A DNA stretch of 64,000 nt from Aurifilum marmelostoma (GCA_027559495.1 JAMXSV010000004.1:186001-250000); one strand, 5' to 3'. Numbered from the stretch's first letter, positions 25,447 to 37,484 are shown. Made by a program: numbers and translations. Notes: generated from the letters alone by a model not told the origin.

Positions 25447-27155
25447 CTCGGTAGTAGGAGGAGAGCGTTTAGGTAGCTCATGAAAAGGTCAAAGTGATAA
25501 AAAGTCAAGATGTGGAGGGCATGTAGATGTTTTGAAATGGTGGACAGATTCTTGTGGTGCCTCACATGGTCTGATCCGGGATGTGTCAAGCAAGGAGGAA
25601 ATGTTGAGCAGTGTAGATACATCACCTGACCAGATGACGGTGGGAGATAAATGATGTATGCATTTGGATGACAGGCAAGGGGTTATTGACAGCTTGAACC
25701 TCGGTGGCTGTCCTGCAGCACTTCACAGCATATGATTTATCCTCATAATAGGAACAAGAGGCATGAAGCCTTGATAAGTTGGTTGATATCGCCCCCAACC
25801 GAAAGAGTGGATTGCCTACAAGGTTGTCGCCCTTCAAGCATGTGAAAGGAAGAAAATCAAAGGCCGGGGACAATTCTTTGCTTTTGAGTGGCTATGACAC
25901 AATGCAGATGCTACAGAGGGGTCCTCTTCTTGGCTGGTGGGTTCCCAGACGTGGCCAGCTCCAATTTGACAGGCCCAGGGGCTAATCTAGCACGTCTATG
26001 CAAGGGGCAGTGCGCGTCCCTGTCTTATTCTAGGTGTGAAAGAAAAAGAAGAAAAAAAGAAAAAAAGGGAGGAATGCAGAGAAGAGTCATCCTGCAGTTG
26101 CAGGATGCCAAGTTTCATGGAAATCACAATTCATGGCAGACTGGTTGATTGATTCATCCATCAATGGGTTGCATGCACAGGCGTGCCTGTGATATTGCCT
26201 CCTTCAGTGGGTGTAGTGGTATCAGGGTCAGGGTGTATAGGCCTGTGCTGGCTGACTAGGTGTGGTGAGATAGGATGCCCTGAACAATGACGACATACCT
26301 AACCCAGGCCCTGAACCTACTGTTGTTGATCTAAGGTTCTGGTCTTGGCTACAAAACTGCTCCAACAACAAGAAAACAATTAGTCATGGAATATAGAGAT
26401 AAGGTGAATAAATGATCTGGATTCTACATTGCAGTCCAGACATTTGAAAAATGCTTACATGCCGTGGAACGGACCTATTGTGGAGGACCAAAAGGCCTGG
26501 GCTGGGCTCGTATAAGCCTGGACCCGACAGCCCGTATTCGAGAAGAGCCGAGCGGGGTGCGGGTGCCGCCCAAAGTTTCTTCTGATTCGCTGCAAAGGTC
26601 AGCGAGGCTGTGGTAGCCAGTGCTAGTGCTGGCAGCCAGAAGGGGACCTGGCCACTAACTGGCGGGCCCTAGGGGCAAGACCTGCAGGCCCAGGCGTGCC
26701 AGTGCCCAAAATAGTTCAGGGGCACAAGCTAAAAAAGTTAAGCTGACGGGTACAGCAGGTGGACTTGAGTTGAGCGTGGGAAAACAACCTGGGGAGGATC
26801 TACAATACAGGGCAAGGAATATTAAACACGATACCTGTCCCCGACAAACCTCCTCCCCTCCGGCCTGTCCTGCTCTCGTCTGCCTGCCTGCTTTCTCTCG
26901 ACGTCACTCGCTTCAGTCCAACTAGACAACGCACTGTCTGCCCACCTTTCGTGATCATCGCCAAAGCCCTCCACCGCCGAACCCGTCCCGAATCTCTTTG
27001 TTGTCGTGTAGCCGCTTTCGCCCAAGGCGTCGCCGCCGTCTGCTCACACCGCATCCTCAACGACAACTACCTTCCCTTCCCTCCGTCTGCTCGTTCCCCT
27101 TGTCCCCCTCCCTTCCTTTACAAGAGGCTTGCGCAAAAGAACAAGAAGAACAAAC
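25447..27155. other. Divergent intergenic region between lipase and GNA1
   Basis: This is the shared upstream region of the lipase gene (leftward) and GNA1 (rightward). No gene is supported. A 9-bp inverted repeat with a 2-base loop lies at 26088-26107 (CATCCTGCA/TGCAGGATG). The last 300 bases before 27156 are C/T-rich, as expected for the GNA1 leader. Confidence 0.6.
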
Positions 27156-27819
27156 ATGAACGGAACGACGGAATTCGCCAACACAAACGGCGCAGAGGCA
27201 GGCTTGTTCAGCGACGACCTGCTCTCCCCAGACGTCGCTGCTGCACTGCCGACTGGCTACAAGATCCGCTCCCTGCGCCGCTCCGACTACCACGCCGGTT
27301 TCCTCGACTGCCTGCGCGTCCTGACTACCGTTGGCGACATCAGCGAAGACCAGTTCTCCGGGCGCTTCGACTGGATCAGGCGGCAGGACGGAAGCTACTA
27401 CGTCCTGGTCATTGAGGATGGTACTGGGAGAGTGGTCGGCACAGGCGCGCTGATCGCCGAGAGGAAATTGTAAGCAGGACAGAACAAGCCGCAATATCAG
27501 GAAAGAGGACAGGGACTCGGGAGGACTGTCGTCTCTCGCGAGTGTTTCTCTGCGGTGTCCATGTTGCTGACAAGTCTCGCTCTTTCTGAACAGTATACAC
27601 AACCTCGGTCTGGTCGGCCACATCGAAGACATCGCCGTCGCCAAGGACCAGCAGGGCAAGAAACTGGGCCTCCGCCTCATCCAAGCCCTCGACTTCATCG
27701 CCGAGAAGGTCGGCTGCTACAAGACCATCCTCGACTGCAGCGAGGCCAACGAGGGCTTCTACATCAAGTGTGGCTTCAAGAGGGCCGGTCTGGAGATGGC
27801 CCACTACTACCAAAAATAA
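27156..27819 (+). CDS. GNA1: Glucosamine-6-phosphate N-acetyltransferase
   Basis: Transfers acetyl from acetyl-CoA to glucosamine 6-phosphate, the second committed step toward UDP-GlcNAc for chitin, glycoproteins and GPI anchors. It acts in the cytosol as a GNAT-fold dimer. Two exons (27156-27469 and 27594-27819) around a 124-bp GTAAGC...CAG intron give 179 residues, the usual size. The intron splits the Phe codon in the sequence ...ERKL/FIHNLGL. Diagnostic features are the RSLRRSDY start of the GNAT fold, GHIEDIAV, the acetyl-CoA loop (KDQQGKKLGLRLI, fitting Q/RxxGxG/A) and LDCSEANEGFYIKCGFKR near the C-terminus. The start ATG follows a purine-rich CAAAC context. No frame problems. Confidence 0.96.
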
Positions 27820-28723
27820 GTCTGTCCCCCGTCTGCCACTGCAACAGAGCTGGAGGTAGGCTCTCCTCTCTCCCAGGAAAAATAAAAAAAAAAAAAAAAA
27901 AAAGGGATCGCAAGGTTCATTGAGAGGGCCATGATGACACATGCGGACTACCTGTGCTGATGATTGACACAGGGAACACAGAGTCTAGGCTGTGATGGAG
28001 ATAGTGTACGAGCAGCCCCTTTGTATTTCTAGAAGTCATTTCCCTGCCTTGAGACGACAGATTCATTCCATATGATGGGCAAAAAGCGTGGTCATCTTTG
28101 TGGTATATCAGCGGCGTCCCGATCATGATGTAGACTGGATTCAGAGCGCATACAATACCGGCGGGGAGTCGGTTCAATAATAAATACGATGTCAGGAGAA
28201 ATTGAATTACGGGTCCAAAAAGGAACAAACACTTGAGGACATTACGAGTGTTAGTCATGGCTGAGAGGACAAGTATGAGATGACACTCGTTCTCCTTCGT
28301 TCTCCTTCACGTCTCAAGAGATTCAAGACCTCCTCTGATTCGTCTTATTCGACTGCGACAACTAGCCAGGAGCTATCGGGAGAAAGGACTGGGTGAGGGG
28401 AGATGTCGGTATCTTTGCCGTCGAATCAAAGGACCGGCGGGCTCGAGGAACTCTCTCTCGGCAAGTTGGGAACGTTTCTGACGACAGCAACTCCCTTCTG
28501 AATTGCCCCGAGTAGCACATACATCCAAGCAGAGGGTCGATAGTTGCTCGGCTGCCTTCATGGTCCTGGTGTTCGTAATTTTTCCGAATCCGACTAAAGG
28601 AGATTGACAGACATGATCACGTTCCGGTGGCTTGCATATGTGCATATATAGGAGATCTAGGACCGGTCAAGACAATAGTTCGAGGCGCGTTGCGACCGTG
28701 ACGATTCCCCCCTTTCTCTGCAG
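27820..28723. other. GNA1 3' flank and spacer
   Basis: A stretch of 19 A (27884-27902) lies about 65 bases after the GNA1 stop. The minus open frame at 27917-28258 (113 codons) has a hydrophobic start but low third-position G/C, so I do not call it a gene. Nothing else is seen. Confidence 0.55.
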
Positions 28724-29156
28724 CTAGAAAATATAGTAGTTGGTTGGCTTCCAGCCTGTCAGTGCAACCCAGCCTGGGGACTGCGGACCGAACCTTGTCA
28801 CGTCGCCTTCGAAATGGCACGACACCACGGTTGAGACCGTGGAGGAGGCGGCCCGGAGAATGCAGTCTTTCTGCACTGGCTCGAAATGATGGTGACCGGA
28901 GAGAGGAGGGTCACCATAGATAGGGAAACGAGGGAAAGGAGGGAAATTAAAGTAAGAAGAGGCCAAGGCCAAGGCGAGCTCCTTCATAGGTGGAGGCATG
29001 TAACATCCACACCCTCATCATCAGACACACTTGGTCGCACAAGCCACGGAATAATTGTCCCGTGATGGACTCGTAGCGGCCAACCGTTGCAGTCGTGTCA
29101 GCATCCACGAAGTGTTTTCCTGGAACCACATGGATGATATGCCCCGACAGGTCCAT
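28724..29156 (-). CDS. Weak candidate: small two-exon gene of unknown product
   Basis: Two coding-like minus segments can be joined. Segment A (29156-29031) starts at an ATG and reads MDLSGHIIHVVPGKHFVDAD. Segment B (28981-28724) contains VTRFGPQSPGWVALTGWKP and ends in TAG. A GTGTGT...AAG intron of 49 bp (28982-29030) joins them in phase and gives 127 residues. Codon third positions are moderately G/C-rich in both parts. I recognise no domain. An upstream GTGAGC donor near 29218 suggests the true 5' end may lie further up. It may also be a gene fragment. Confidence 0.3.
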
Positions 29157-31176
29157 CCGTTCTCTATATTACATGCTCGTTGTTCTCTCATGACCTCTTG
29201 CGCAATCATTTGCTCACCTGGTTGGTGCGGTCTAAGGCAGTAGCCTCTCACCAGGACCTTTTTTCTTTCTTTTTTACTTTTCTTTTTTCTTTCTTTCTAG
29301 GGGTTTATGCCTATCTTCTAGGAACCGGATGTCTATGTTCCGGACGTTGAATGCCTCTCCTCAGGGGCGCGGCCAAGCCAGGAGGGCGAAAAGGTCACAC
29401 AGCAGCTCCTTGGCACAGGGTTCCAAAGCCTTTTCTTCTCCAATCACAACAATATGGTTTCTACGCGGGAAATCCGTGGAGAACAGGTTGGGAAGCTTTC
29501 GATTAGATCGAGTCCCGAGCATTTCGGGTCTAGAGAATCAAGATGGCCGCCAAGGCACCAGATCGACTGGAGAGTAGTATCATCATGGTATGAGGCACTC
29601 GAGGTCTCCCTCCCCCCCCGGGCCCCCAACCCCCCACTACCCTTCCGCCACCAATTCGCCGTCAACCTATCAATCTATCCCGGAGAAGCTTGTAAGTTGC
29701 CTATAACGGAAACAATCCACACAGGGCCGCAGGAGTCCGCCTCTGACGGCTCGAGTTCCCTCACCGACAGCCGTGCTTCCACGGCGGGACGTTGTCGAGG
29801 AGGGTTTCAAGCCGAGAGGGGCCTCGGTGCCTTGAGTACTACAGTGTTACGCAGTATGTTATCTTGACCTTCGAGAAGGGCCTTCTGGAAGATGGTAATA
29901 GGGGGGAAGGGTGGAAGACACGAGACAAAAGTAGGAGGTGGTGAATCAATGACCTTCCGTTAGGGTGTGCCGTAGTGGGCTCATGCATGTTCGGGATCCG
30001 ACTTGCATATTGTTGAGGGAGGGGGTCTTTCTGTGACGCTGCGGCTGTGGGTTCGACTAATTAATCCTTGTTCTCGACCTTAACCTGTTCCCACCTCCCT
30101 CGCAGCGGCTGTTGTCACATGCCAGGAACGAGAACGAGGAAGACGAGAAGCGAGGCGCGGGGAGGACGAGGAAGGGCCTTGCTCTTAGCTGTCTGTACGT
30201 AGCTGTATAGCGCCTGTCTGTCAGGGTCTGATCGACAGACGAATACCCTTGTTTTTTGACGGTGGTGACTGCTGCCACACCGGACCCGGGGCTGGACTTT
30301 CAGCTGTGACGATCTGGCGCTGGCGTCTCTCGGAAAGGTGGCATGATTCCACACAGAGGACTCGGTATCATAGGTAGCTAGCTGTGTTCACGATGCTTGA
30401 CAGTCAGTCAATACGTGAATTGACGGTGGTGGTGGTGGTGGTGGTGATGACGATGGTCATGAGGAGGAGGACAAGGCTGATGACTCGACTCTAACTCGGA
30501 GCGTCACTGCATCAGTCAGCGTCAAGCGTTGTCAGGTGTAAGTCCTCCTTCTCCCTTCACGTTGCATCTTCCCACCACCCCTCCCACACCACCGAAACCC
30601 GCCGTCTCTCCTGACCTGAGAAATGTCCATTGCAACCTGCCTATAAAGCTCATAGTTGCCACCCTTTCATCTTGCATCCCATGTTTTGTCTCTACCACGC
30701 TACAATAAAGACCGGAAGACAGACACACCAAGAATCAGAACAAAAAAAAAAACAGGAGACAAGAAGCAGAGCAAGATAAAAACAACACATCACCACCACC
30801 AGTTCGGGAAATATTCATTATCAGATCCACCTCGTTGCCCACCAAGACTCCACCTTGAAACGACCTGCCTCGACTCGACCATCCCCGGACATTCCCCAGC
30901 CCATAAGCCGCCCGCATCCGAGGGTCTTTCCCCCCCCTTCCCCCGGACTTTCCTCCCAGCCGCTACACCCCTGGCCAATAATCATCTCTCTCTCTCTCTC
31001 CATTTTGGTGTTGGTGGTGGCCTTGTCTGCCTACTGCCTTGTAAGCCCAGGTTCCTCGTGTCTCGAGGGCGCCCGTTCGGTGACTTTTTTGTTCGTTCGG
31101 CTACTTTCTCTTCTTTCGCCCTCGGGGCAAAGAGAACGCAAACAGAAAGACAAAGAAGGGGTGTGCGTAACCAAAC
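29157..31176. other. Intergenic, no supported gene
   Basis: The stretch has a C/T-rich tract at 29262-29300, a GGT repeat at about 30425-30446 and a CT/A-rich segment at 30650-31170 that resembles a 5' leader. The plus open frame 29454-29867 lacks codon bias. Nothing recognisable is encoded. Confidence 0.5.
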
Positions 31177-32059
31177 ATGCGAGGCAGACGCCAGACAGGG
31201 GATGTGCACGACGACGAGATCTACGTCAGAGAATTGACTGCTACGCTGCAAAAGATACGCATCGCTGAGAGGCGGGCCGAGTAAGTAGTAACGTCTCTTT
31301 CTTCTTCCTTTTTCCCATCGAGTGTGAGTGGGAACCTTGTAGTGCATGTATGCTGGCTGCAGCATGCAAGTGTGGTGGTGGTGGGGGTTATGTTTGAGTG
31401 TAAAAAGTGTGTGTGTGTGTGGATTATTGTTGTATCTGCATTCAGGTGTTGTCCTGTTTTCGTCCTTCATACTTGACCACTTCAACATCTTTTCTTTATT
31501 TCTCAACAATTTTCCCGCCCCGTCCCCTCCTCCTCGCCTCCTCGAACCCACAATTATATCCTCTGTTGTGGGTAATCAGTGAGGATCGTCTTCAACCCAA
31601 GACCTACTAAGCCTACTTGACCCGCCCCCATCGCCCAACCCAAAACCTCATCCTCGTCCTCGAGCCGCTCGCCTATTCCAATCCTCCCTTCCTTCAGCTA
31701 GGACCATCTTATTTCATCATTCCTCTCTCACTTGTCTACCTTGTCTCTCTCTCTCTCTGCCTTACAAGACAGAAAAAAAACGTCATTGCTCTCTATTCCC
31801 CCTCTCCCCCTCTTTCTCACTCTCACACTCGCCTTTATTTGGGTCTTACACAAACCCCGGACTTTACCACAAATCCCGTGATTCTGCTTCCCTCTTCTTA
31901 CAAACCAACATAGGGTCCGTCGTTGCCTGAGTGAGCAGCTCGGCACCAAGTCACCACACCATCTGCGTCCGGAAGCACACCTACGTCTACCGCAGGCCAG
32001 AGGACGGCGAGTTTGCAAAGTATTCGATCCACAAGGTGGTCTCCTTGAATACTCCCTAG
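31177..32059 (+). CDS. Weak candidate: small spliced gene, unknown product
   Basis: Exon A (31177-31280) starts at an ATG, encodes a charged helical-looking segment (DEIYVRELTATLQKIRIAER) and ends at a perfect GTAAGT donor. A segment at 31939-32059 has strong G/C-ending codons (VRKHTYVYRRPEDGEFAKY) and ends in TAG. It follows a GAGCAG acceptor. Joining them (658-bp intron) keeps phase and gives 74 residues. The intron is long for this genome. An alternative acceptor at 31578 gives a 44-residue product ending KTY. The A-rich spacer to the next ATG (32124) is short, so exon A could instead be a leader exon or uORF of the hydrolase gene. No family recognised. Confidence 0.35.
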
Positions 32060-32123
32060 GGACAACAAGAAAAGACACATATAAAAAAAAAAAAAAAAAA
32101 AGAAAAAAAGAAAAAAAAACGCC

Positions 32124-33810
32124 ATGTCGCCGGCCCGCACGCTCAGCCTGGACGACATGCCCCAGCATGAGGTCTCTCTCGGGGGCCTGTGGTCAGCCAA
32201 AGGGCCCAGGAGACAGAGGAGGCACGAGAAGCGCAAAGTGAATGATCTGAGTCTCGCGGATGACCTCAAGACGTTGTGGGAGTCGAGGTGGAAGTCAGCA
32301 GTATGTTTGTCCTTTCTTCTTCTCCCTACCCCATGCCTCTTGAATTTTTTTCCTTTTAGCTACATTTACTAATAGTTTGAATTCCCCTCTCGCCAGTGCA
32401 AAAAGCAGTCTCACCCCTTCCAGGATGCCTCCTATCTCGAGGTCGCCACAGTCATGACCTCTCTCATCCAGCGCGGCGTCACCTCCGCCCGCGCACCAGC
32501 CTACACAGACGCCTTTCTGAACCTAGCAGAGTCCCACGCAAATGATGCGAGGGCCTCTCTCCTCAGCCCGGGCAACGCCGAGCGCGCCTCGAGCCTTCTC
32601 CTCCGCGCGTGTGCCCTTGCCCGCATTGCGAGGTTCCCCTACTCCCCTTCTACCTTCTTGGCGTCGTCACGAAAAGGAGGAGACGACGTCGACCCCGCCG
32701 AGGCAGCGGACCGTGATGACCTTCTCACGAAGAAGAAGGCCTACGAGCTGCAGAAGTCCTACTATGTCGAGGCAGCAGGCCTCAGTGGACTGAACAGCCC
32801 GCTGGACGAAGTGATCATCCCCCACACCCACGACGCGGCCTCCCAGCCGGACGTGGCCGGGCTGCGTGCCGCCGGTGGCGTGAGACAGCGTGGCGACGAG
32901 GTCAAGGCGGCCGTCCGGCGTCCACAGATCCCAGCGTTTGTGCGTGTGCCGCTCGAGACCCTCCTGACGGGACGGCAGTGTCCGGTCGCGGTGATGCTGA
33001 CCAGGGACCGCACGGGAAACACGAGGGCGTGCGAGGATGTGCTGGGCAGGGGCTGGGCGTGTGTTGTGGTGGAGATGTCCGCAGATGACGAGGAGGAGCA
33101 GCAGCAGCAGCAGGAGCAAGAAAGGGTGCTGAGGAGCGTGCTGGACTGGATGGGCGCCATGTTCTTCTTCGACATGGACAAGATCGTGGTGATGGCTGAG
33201 GCGGACGCCGCGGCCAGAATGGCAGGTGGTGCGCACGGGGGAGAGCATCAAGGGTGTGGTCGCGTATGATACCGACCTGCAGTACCAGCACGTGGACAAC
33301 GACGACGAGGGCCTATTTGGTGGCGACAAGGCCGTACCGCTCTGCAGGGCGCTGGTCGTGCGCGGGCGTGTGCAGCGAACGGTTGAGTCAGATGGTCTGT
33401 GGACGCCACCATTGTTGGAGAGCGATGCGGAGGATGCGGAGGAGGAGGAGGCATCCCTAGCCCTATGCGCGTATGGGCCAGGCTCGGCTGCATGTGTCGG
33501 GCGGCTGGAGACGGCAGACGCGGGCAAGGTGTATGTCTGGATGGAGGCGGTGGTGAACTCGAGGGCGAGCCAGATCGAACAAGAGGGCCGCCTTCACCAC
33601 CATCATCTTCTCAACACCCTCGCCTTTGTTGACGAGGTACCTGCACGTCCCAAGGGGGAAGGGAATCACGACGACGACGGTCATGTCGCAGTGGTTCTCG
33701 ATGGATCTCACGCCGCCTACTTCGGATGTCGAGGTGGCCAGCTCTCTGGGTTCTCTGTATTAGAGCGAATGTTGTTGTTTTGTCTTCTTTGTTGTCTATC
33801 TGCTTTATGA
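32124..33810 (+). CDS. Ayg1/FrsA-like alpha/beta-hydrolase, nucleophile apparently lost
   Basis: The N-terminal 250 residues match the Ayg1-type hydrolase family, whose founder shortens a polyketide in fungal melanin synthesis: LWESRWKSACKKQSHPF, a Tyr/Thr-containing helical region, RIARFPYSP, VIIPHTH and LDWMGAMFFFDMDKIVV. A 96-bp intron (32301-32396, GTATGT, branch TTACTAAT) splits the WKSA/CKKQ junction. Where the family has the GxSxGG nucleophile elbow this protein reads MAEADAAARMA, with no serine. The frame then shifts by one near 33220-33226. Removing one base gives ...RMA/VVRTGESIKGVVAY and 529 residues ending at 33810. A 40-bp intron is possible but very short. The C-terminal third is acidic and poorly recognisable. 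It may be a pseudoenzyme, a decaying gene, or mis-sequenced here. Confidence 0.7.
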
Positions 33811-34045
33811 GATTCTTCATCAAATAGCCGGCGCACGGGATGGATCTGCAGGGAGCGGTTTCTCTCTATCATACTTTGGCTCTCTTTCTCGGAATATGTA
33901 GTGTATTATTCTGTGCAATATGATTCAGCTCTGCAATCTATGATGCTAGATTGATCAAGATCGTGACAAACTTTTCTTCCATCTTACGTCCACTTATACA
34001 CACACACACACATTCACCCACTCACTTACTCCTTCAAACACAGTT

Positions 34046-34922
34046 TTACCTTCCCATCCACCCACCATCCACAGTCAGTGTATGGCCGCTCATGTATGCG
34101 CCAGCCTTGGTCGCAAGAAACAGCGCAGGGCCCTTGAAATCCTCAGGCGTGCCCCACCTGCCAGCCGGGATGCGCTCCGAGATACTCTTCAGCCTCTCCG
34201 GGTTGTTCAGCAGCGCCTCATTCATGTCCGTAGCAATGTAACCCGGCGCGATACAGTTCACCGTCACCCCGCGGGCGGTCCACTCGTTGGCAAAAGTCTT
34301 GGTCATCTGCGCCACGCCGCCTTTGCTGGCGGCGTAGGCCGGGACGGTGATGCCGCCCTGGAACGACAGCAGGGAGCCAAAATTGATGATGGACCCGACG
34401 CGGCCCGTGACCTCGTGCGGAGAGAGCGACGACAGCATGTGCGCTGCGACATCGCGGCACAGGGTGAAGGGCGTGTTCAGGTTGACCTGCAACACCTCGG
34501 CAAACTCCTCGTCGGGAAACTTCTCCGAGGGGAATCGGCGCTGGATGCCTGCACAGTTGACGAGGATGCGGATCTGGTGGCCATCGGCGAGAATGCGGGG
34601 CACCAGGGTGGCTACATCGCTTGCGGACGCCAGGTCGGCTGTATAGATGTGGGCTTTGCGGCCGACGGCCTCGATGGCCTGGCGGGTGGTCTGGTTCGAG
34701 GTGTCACGCTGTGGAGGATGTCGGTCAGTATGCGGCCCCGTCCATCACCATTGGTCTTTGAGGAAGCACCATGGCTCTGCTAGAATCATCACGCACCTGA
34801 ATGAGGATAATGTCTGCTCCAGCTTCAGCGAGGGCGAGGGCGACGGCCTGGCCTATGCCTCGCGTGGCACCTGTGATGAGGGCAGTGTGCCCTTCGAGGG
34901 AGAAGAGAGCGTTGGTTGCCAT
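34046..34922 (-). CDS. SDR oxidoreductase, KduD/IdnO-like
   Basis: Classical short-chain dehydrogenase/reductase of 262 residues, probably cytosolic and NAD(P)H-dependent, acting on a keto-sugar acid or ketose. Exons 34922-34797 and 34708-34046 flank an 88-bp intron (branch TACTGAC). The nucleotide-binding TGATRGIG is at residues 17-24, followed by VNCAG. The catalytic triad is Ser154, Tyr167 and Lys171 (YAASK). The C-terminus ends in the typical TLTVDGGW. The overall style is closest to bacterial 2-dehydro-3-deoxygluconate or 5-ketogluconate reductases, but substrate cannot be read from sequence. It is transcribed divergently from the zinc dehydrogenase at 36170 across a 1.25-kb shared promoter, suggesting co-regulation in one pathway. 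Confidence 0.9.
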
Positions 34923-36169
34923 GTTCTTGTACCAATGGGAAAGCAGAGAAGAATAGAACCAAGAAGAAAGACAATAGATAAAAACAAATGCCCAACTGTT
35001 CCCGTCTTCGGGTCGGGCTTGTGATTTCTTCTCACGATAGCCTCAAAACTTGATCTCGTCGTCGCAAGCTGCACCACTACAAATGTCAGCCAAGCAAGGG
35101 TTAGACAAGAACCTATTTATCAATTCATCCAACTCATGATCCACATGGCTCCACTGTCATCTCTGCCTTCTCGCTTAGGAGAGAGGGAAAGGGAAAAAAC
35201 AAGAAACCACACGATGTGTCTCCTGTTCTCCGTCTTCTGGCTCCTGTCATCGGCGCGCTGCCGCTCCTTCGCACCTTTCAATGGCCGAGGCCTGCGTCAG
35301 TGGGGGAAAGTCGCTAGTTGGGTGGGCAGGTGGGGCAGTTCTCGGCGAGATTTACCCCTCGTTTCCTCCTCTTGGGGACAAGCGCGGGGCAGCTGCAGGC
35401 ATGACAGGGGCGTCCCTTCTTCCTTCCCAGGCTGTCAGTGGCCCTCCATATGGGGGTTGAGACCGCCTGGAAGGAACCCCATGGAGCCCCAAGCCCACTG
35501 TGACGTCGTGATTGGAGGATGGCTTCTGTCTTTTTTTTCTTTTCTTCTTCACCTCTCCCCTCTCCCCTCCCTGCTTCCTTTCCATCTTGACTCAACATGT
35601 TCAACATATTAGTGGTAACGAAAAAGACATTTTGCTTTCCAATTGTCGATTCGAGGACTGAAATAAGAAAAACACAGAGAGTACCAAAAATTATGGGCTT
35701 ATTCTGCCGCATCGCGTGATGGAAATGGCCAGTCCATCGCAGAAAGGTTTACCCGGACAGATACCGCATGTCTGCATGGATATCGTGCATCGAGCCGCGT
35801 CGTCCAAAATCCACAAGTTTTTGCCATGACCCCCGCGGGATGATGGAGACAAGTCTTGTTTGGGCTCGAGGGCCACGCTTGGTTCTCGGCCTTTCGAATC
35901 CGCGATGGGTATCTCCAGTAGTCAAGGTCTTCCCTGGTCTGGGGTCGACATCGGAGCAAGTCAGTCACTTACTCGCTCAAGTTCTTGATTACCTTTTGGT
36001 CTTAAAAACTACTTACATCTCGGTTGAGGTCCAAGATACAAGCTAGATCCACCAACACACACTGCTGCCTCCTTGATCACAAGTGAAGTTGTATCACGTT
36101 TACTCTCTGCTTCTGCTATCCCCCCGCCTCCTTGCAATCTTCCTGCAGAACCTCTCAACACATCTCAAC
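34923..36169. promoter_or_regulatory. Shared divergent promoter of the SDR and polyol dehydrogenase genes
   Basis: No gene is encoded between the two divergent start codons. GTGGGG occurs at 35300-35305 and 35330-35335, matching the CreA/Mig1 carbon-repression consensus SYGGRG. The right third (35990-36169) is C/T-rich, as in leaders. Co-regulation and glucose repression are inferences from layout and these short motifs. Confidence 0.5.
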
Positions 36170-37484
36170 ATGGCCACACAAACAGTCAGGGCCTCTGTGC
36201 TCCACGGCGCAAAGGATCTCAGAGTGGTAAGCCCAATCACCCCAGATTGACAGGAATATCTGGTCAAGAAAGAGACACAGACTAATCAGCTCTCTCTGCC
36301 CCTCACAGGAAGAACGTACACTCCCAACGCTCGCCCCGACTGACGTTCTCGTAGCCGTCAAGTCAACCGGTCTCTGCGGCTCCGACTTGCACTACTTTTC
36401 TCACTACCGCAACGGCGACATCCTCGTGCGCGAGCCCTTGACCCTGGGCCACGAGTCCGCAGGTGTGGTCCAGGCCGTCGGCGCAGAGGTCACCCACCTG
36501 GCACCCGGCGACAAGGTCGCACTCGAGGTCGGCCTGCCGTGTGGCGAGTGCAACCTCTGCGCCTCGGGCCGGTACAACATCTGCCGCGCCATGCGCTTCC
36601 GCTCCAGCGCCAAGTCCTTCCCCCACGCCCAGGGCACCCTGCAGGAGGTCATCACCCACCCGGCCCGCCTCGCCCACCGCCTTCCCGAGACCGTACCCCT
36701 CGAGCTGGGCGCCCTCGCCGAGCCCCTCTCCGTGGCCCTGCACGCTGGCGACCGCGCCGCCCTGCCCAAGGGCGCCTCCGTGCTGGTCCTGGGCGCCGGC
36801 GCCGTGGGCCTGCTGTGCTGTGCCGTGTCCAGGGTGCTCGGCGCAGGCAGGGTGGTCGTGGCGGATATCAACGCCGACAGGGTGGCCTGGGCGCGGGAGA
36901 AGGGGTTCGCGGACGCTGGGGTGGTCGTGCCCATGCGCAGGCCCGAGGGGATCGAGGCCAAGCTTGACTTTGCCAAGGAGGTGGCGGCGCTGGTGGCGGG
37001 TGCGAAGACGGCCGGTGGTGACGAGGTTGGCGAGGTGGATGCTACGTACGAGTGCACTGGTGTGGAGAGCTGTCTACAGGCTGCCATTTACGTGGGTTCA
37101 CTTTCCTTGTCCCCCCCCCCCCCCCCCTTTCCTCTTCTCTACGTCTCGGTCTCTCGAATTCCATCTAACAAGGTAAACTTGAAATAGTCAACACGACCAG
37201 GCGGCAAGATCATGATCATTGGCATGGGCAACCCAATCCAGACGCTGCCCATCTCGGCCGCCTCCCTCAAGGAGGTCGACCTCATCGGCGTCTTCCGCTA
37301 TGCCAACACGTACCCGAGGGTCATCGAGATGCTCTCGAGCAGGAACCCCCTGCTCCCGCCCGTCGAAGAGCTCATCACGCACAGGTACGAGTCGCTCGAC
37401 AGCATCCCAGAGGCATTCGACATGGCGAGCAAGGTCAAGGACGACAAGGGGAATCTGGTCTTGAAAGTCATGGTGAATATGTAG
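36170..37484 (+). CDS. Zinc-dependent sorbitol/L-idonate-type dehydrogenase
   Basis: Medium-chain polyol dehydrogenase of 378 residues, oxidising a polyol or aldonate with NAD+. Exons are 36170-36226, 36309-37091 and 37188-37484. Introns of 82 and 96 bp end in CACAG and ATAG, the second with branch CTAAC. Catalytic zinc residues are Cys42 (GLCGSDLH) and His67-Glu68 (GHES). The structural zinc cysteines are Cys97, 100, 103 and 111 (LPCGECNLCASGRYNIC). The Rossmann motif is VLGAGAVG, and the following VVVADIN carries the Asp typical of NAD+ preference. The protein resembles fungal sorbitol dehydrogenases, and L-idonate 5-dehydrogenase belongs to the same family. The head-to-head SDR and tail-to-tail aldo-keto reductase support a joint catabolic role. 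Start choice is clear: the ATG opens the conserved first strand. Confidence 0.93.
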
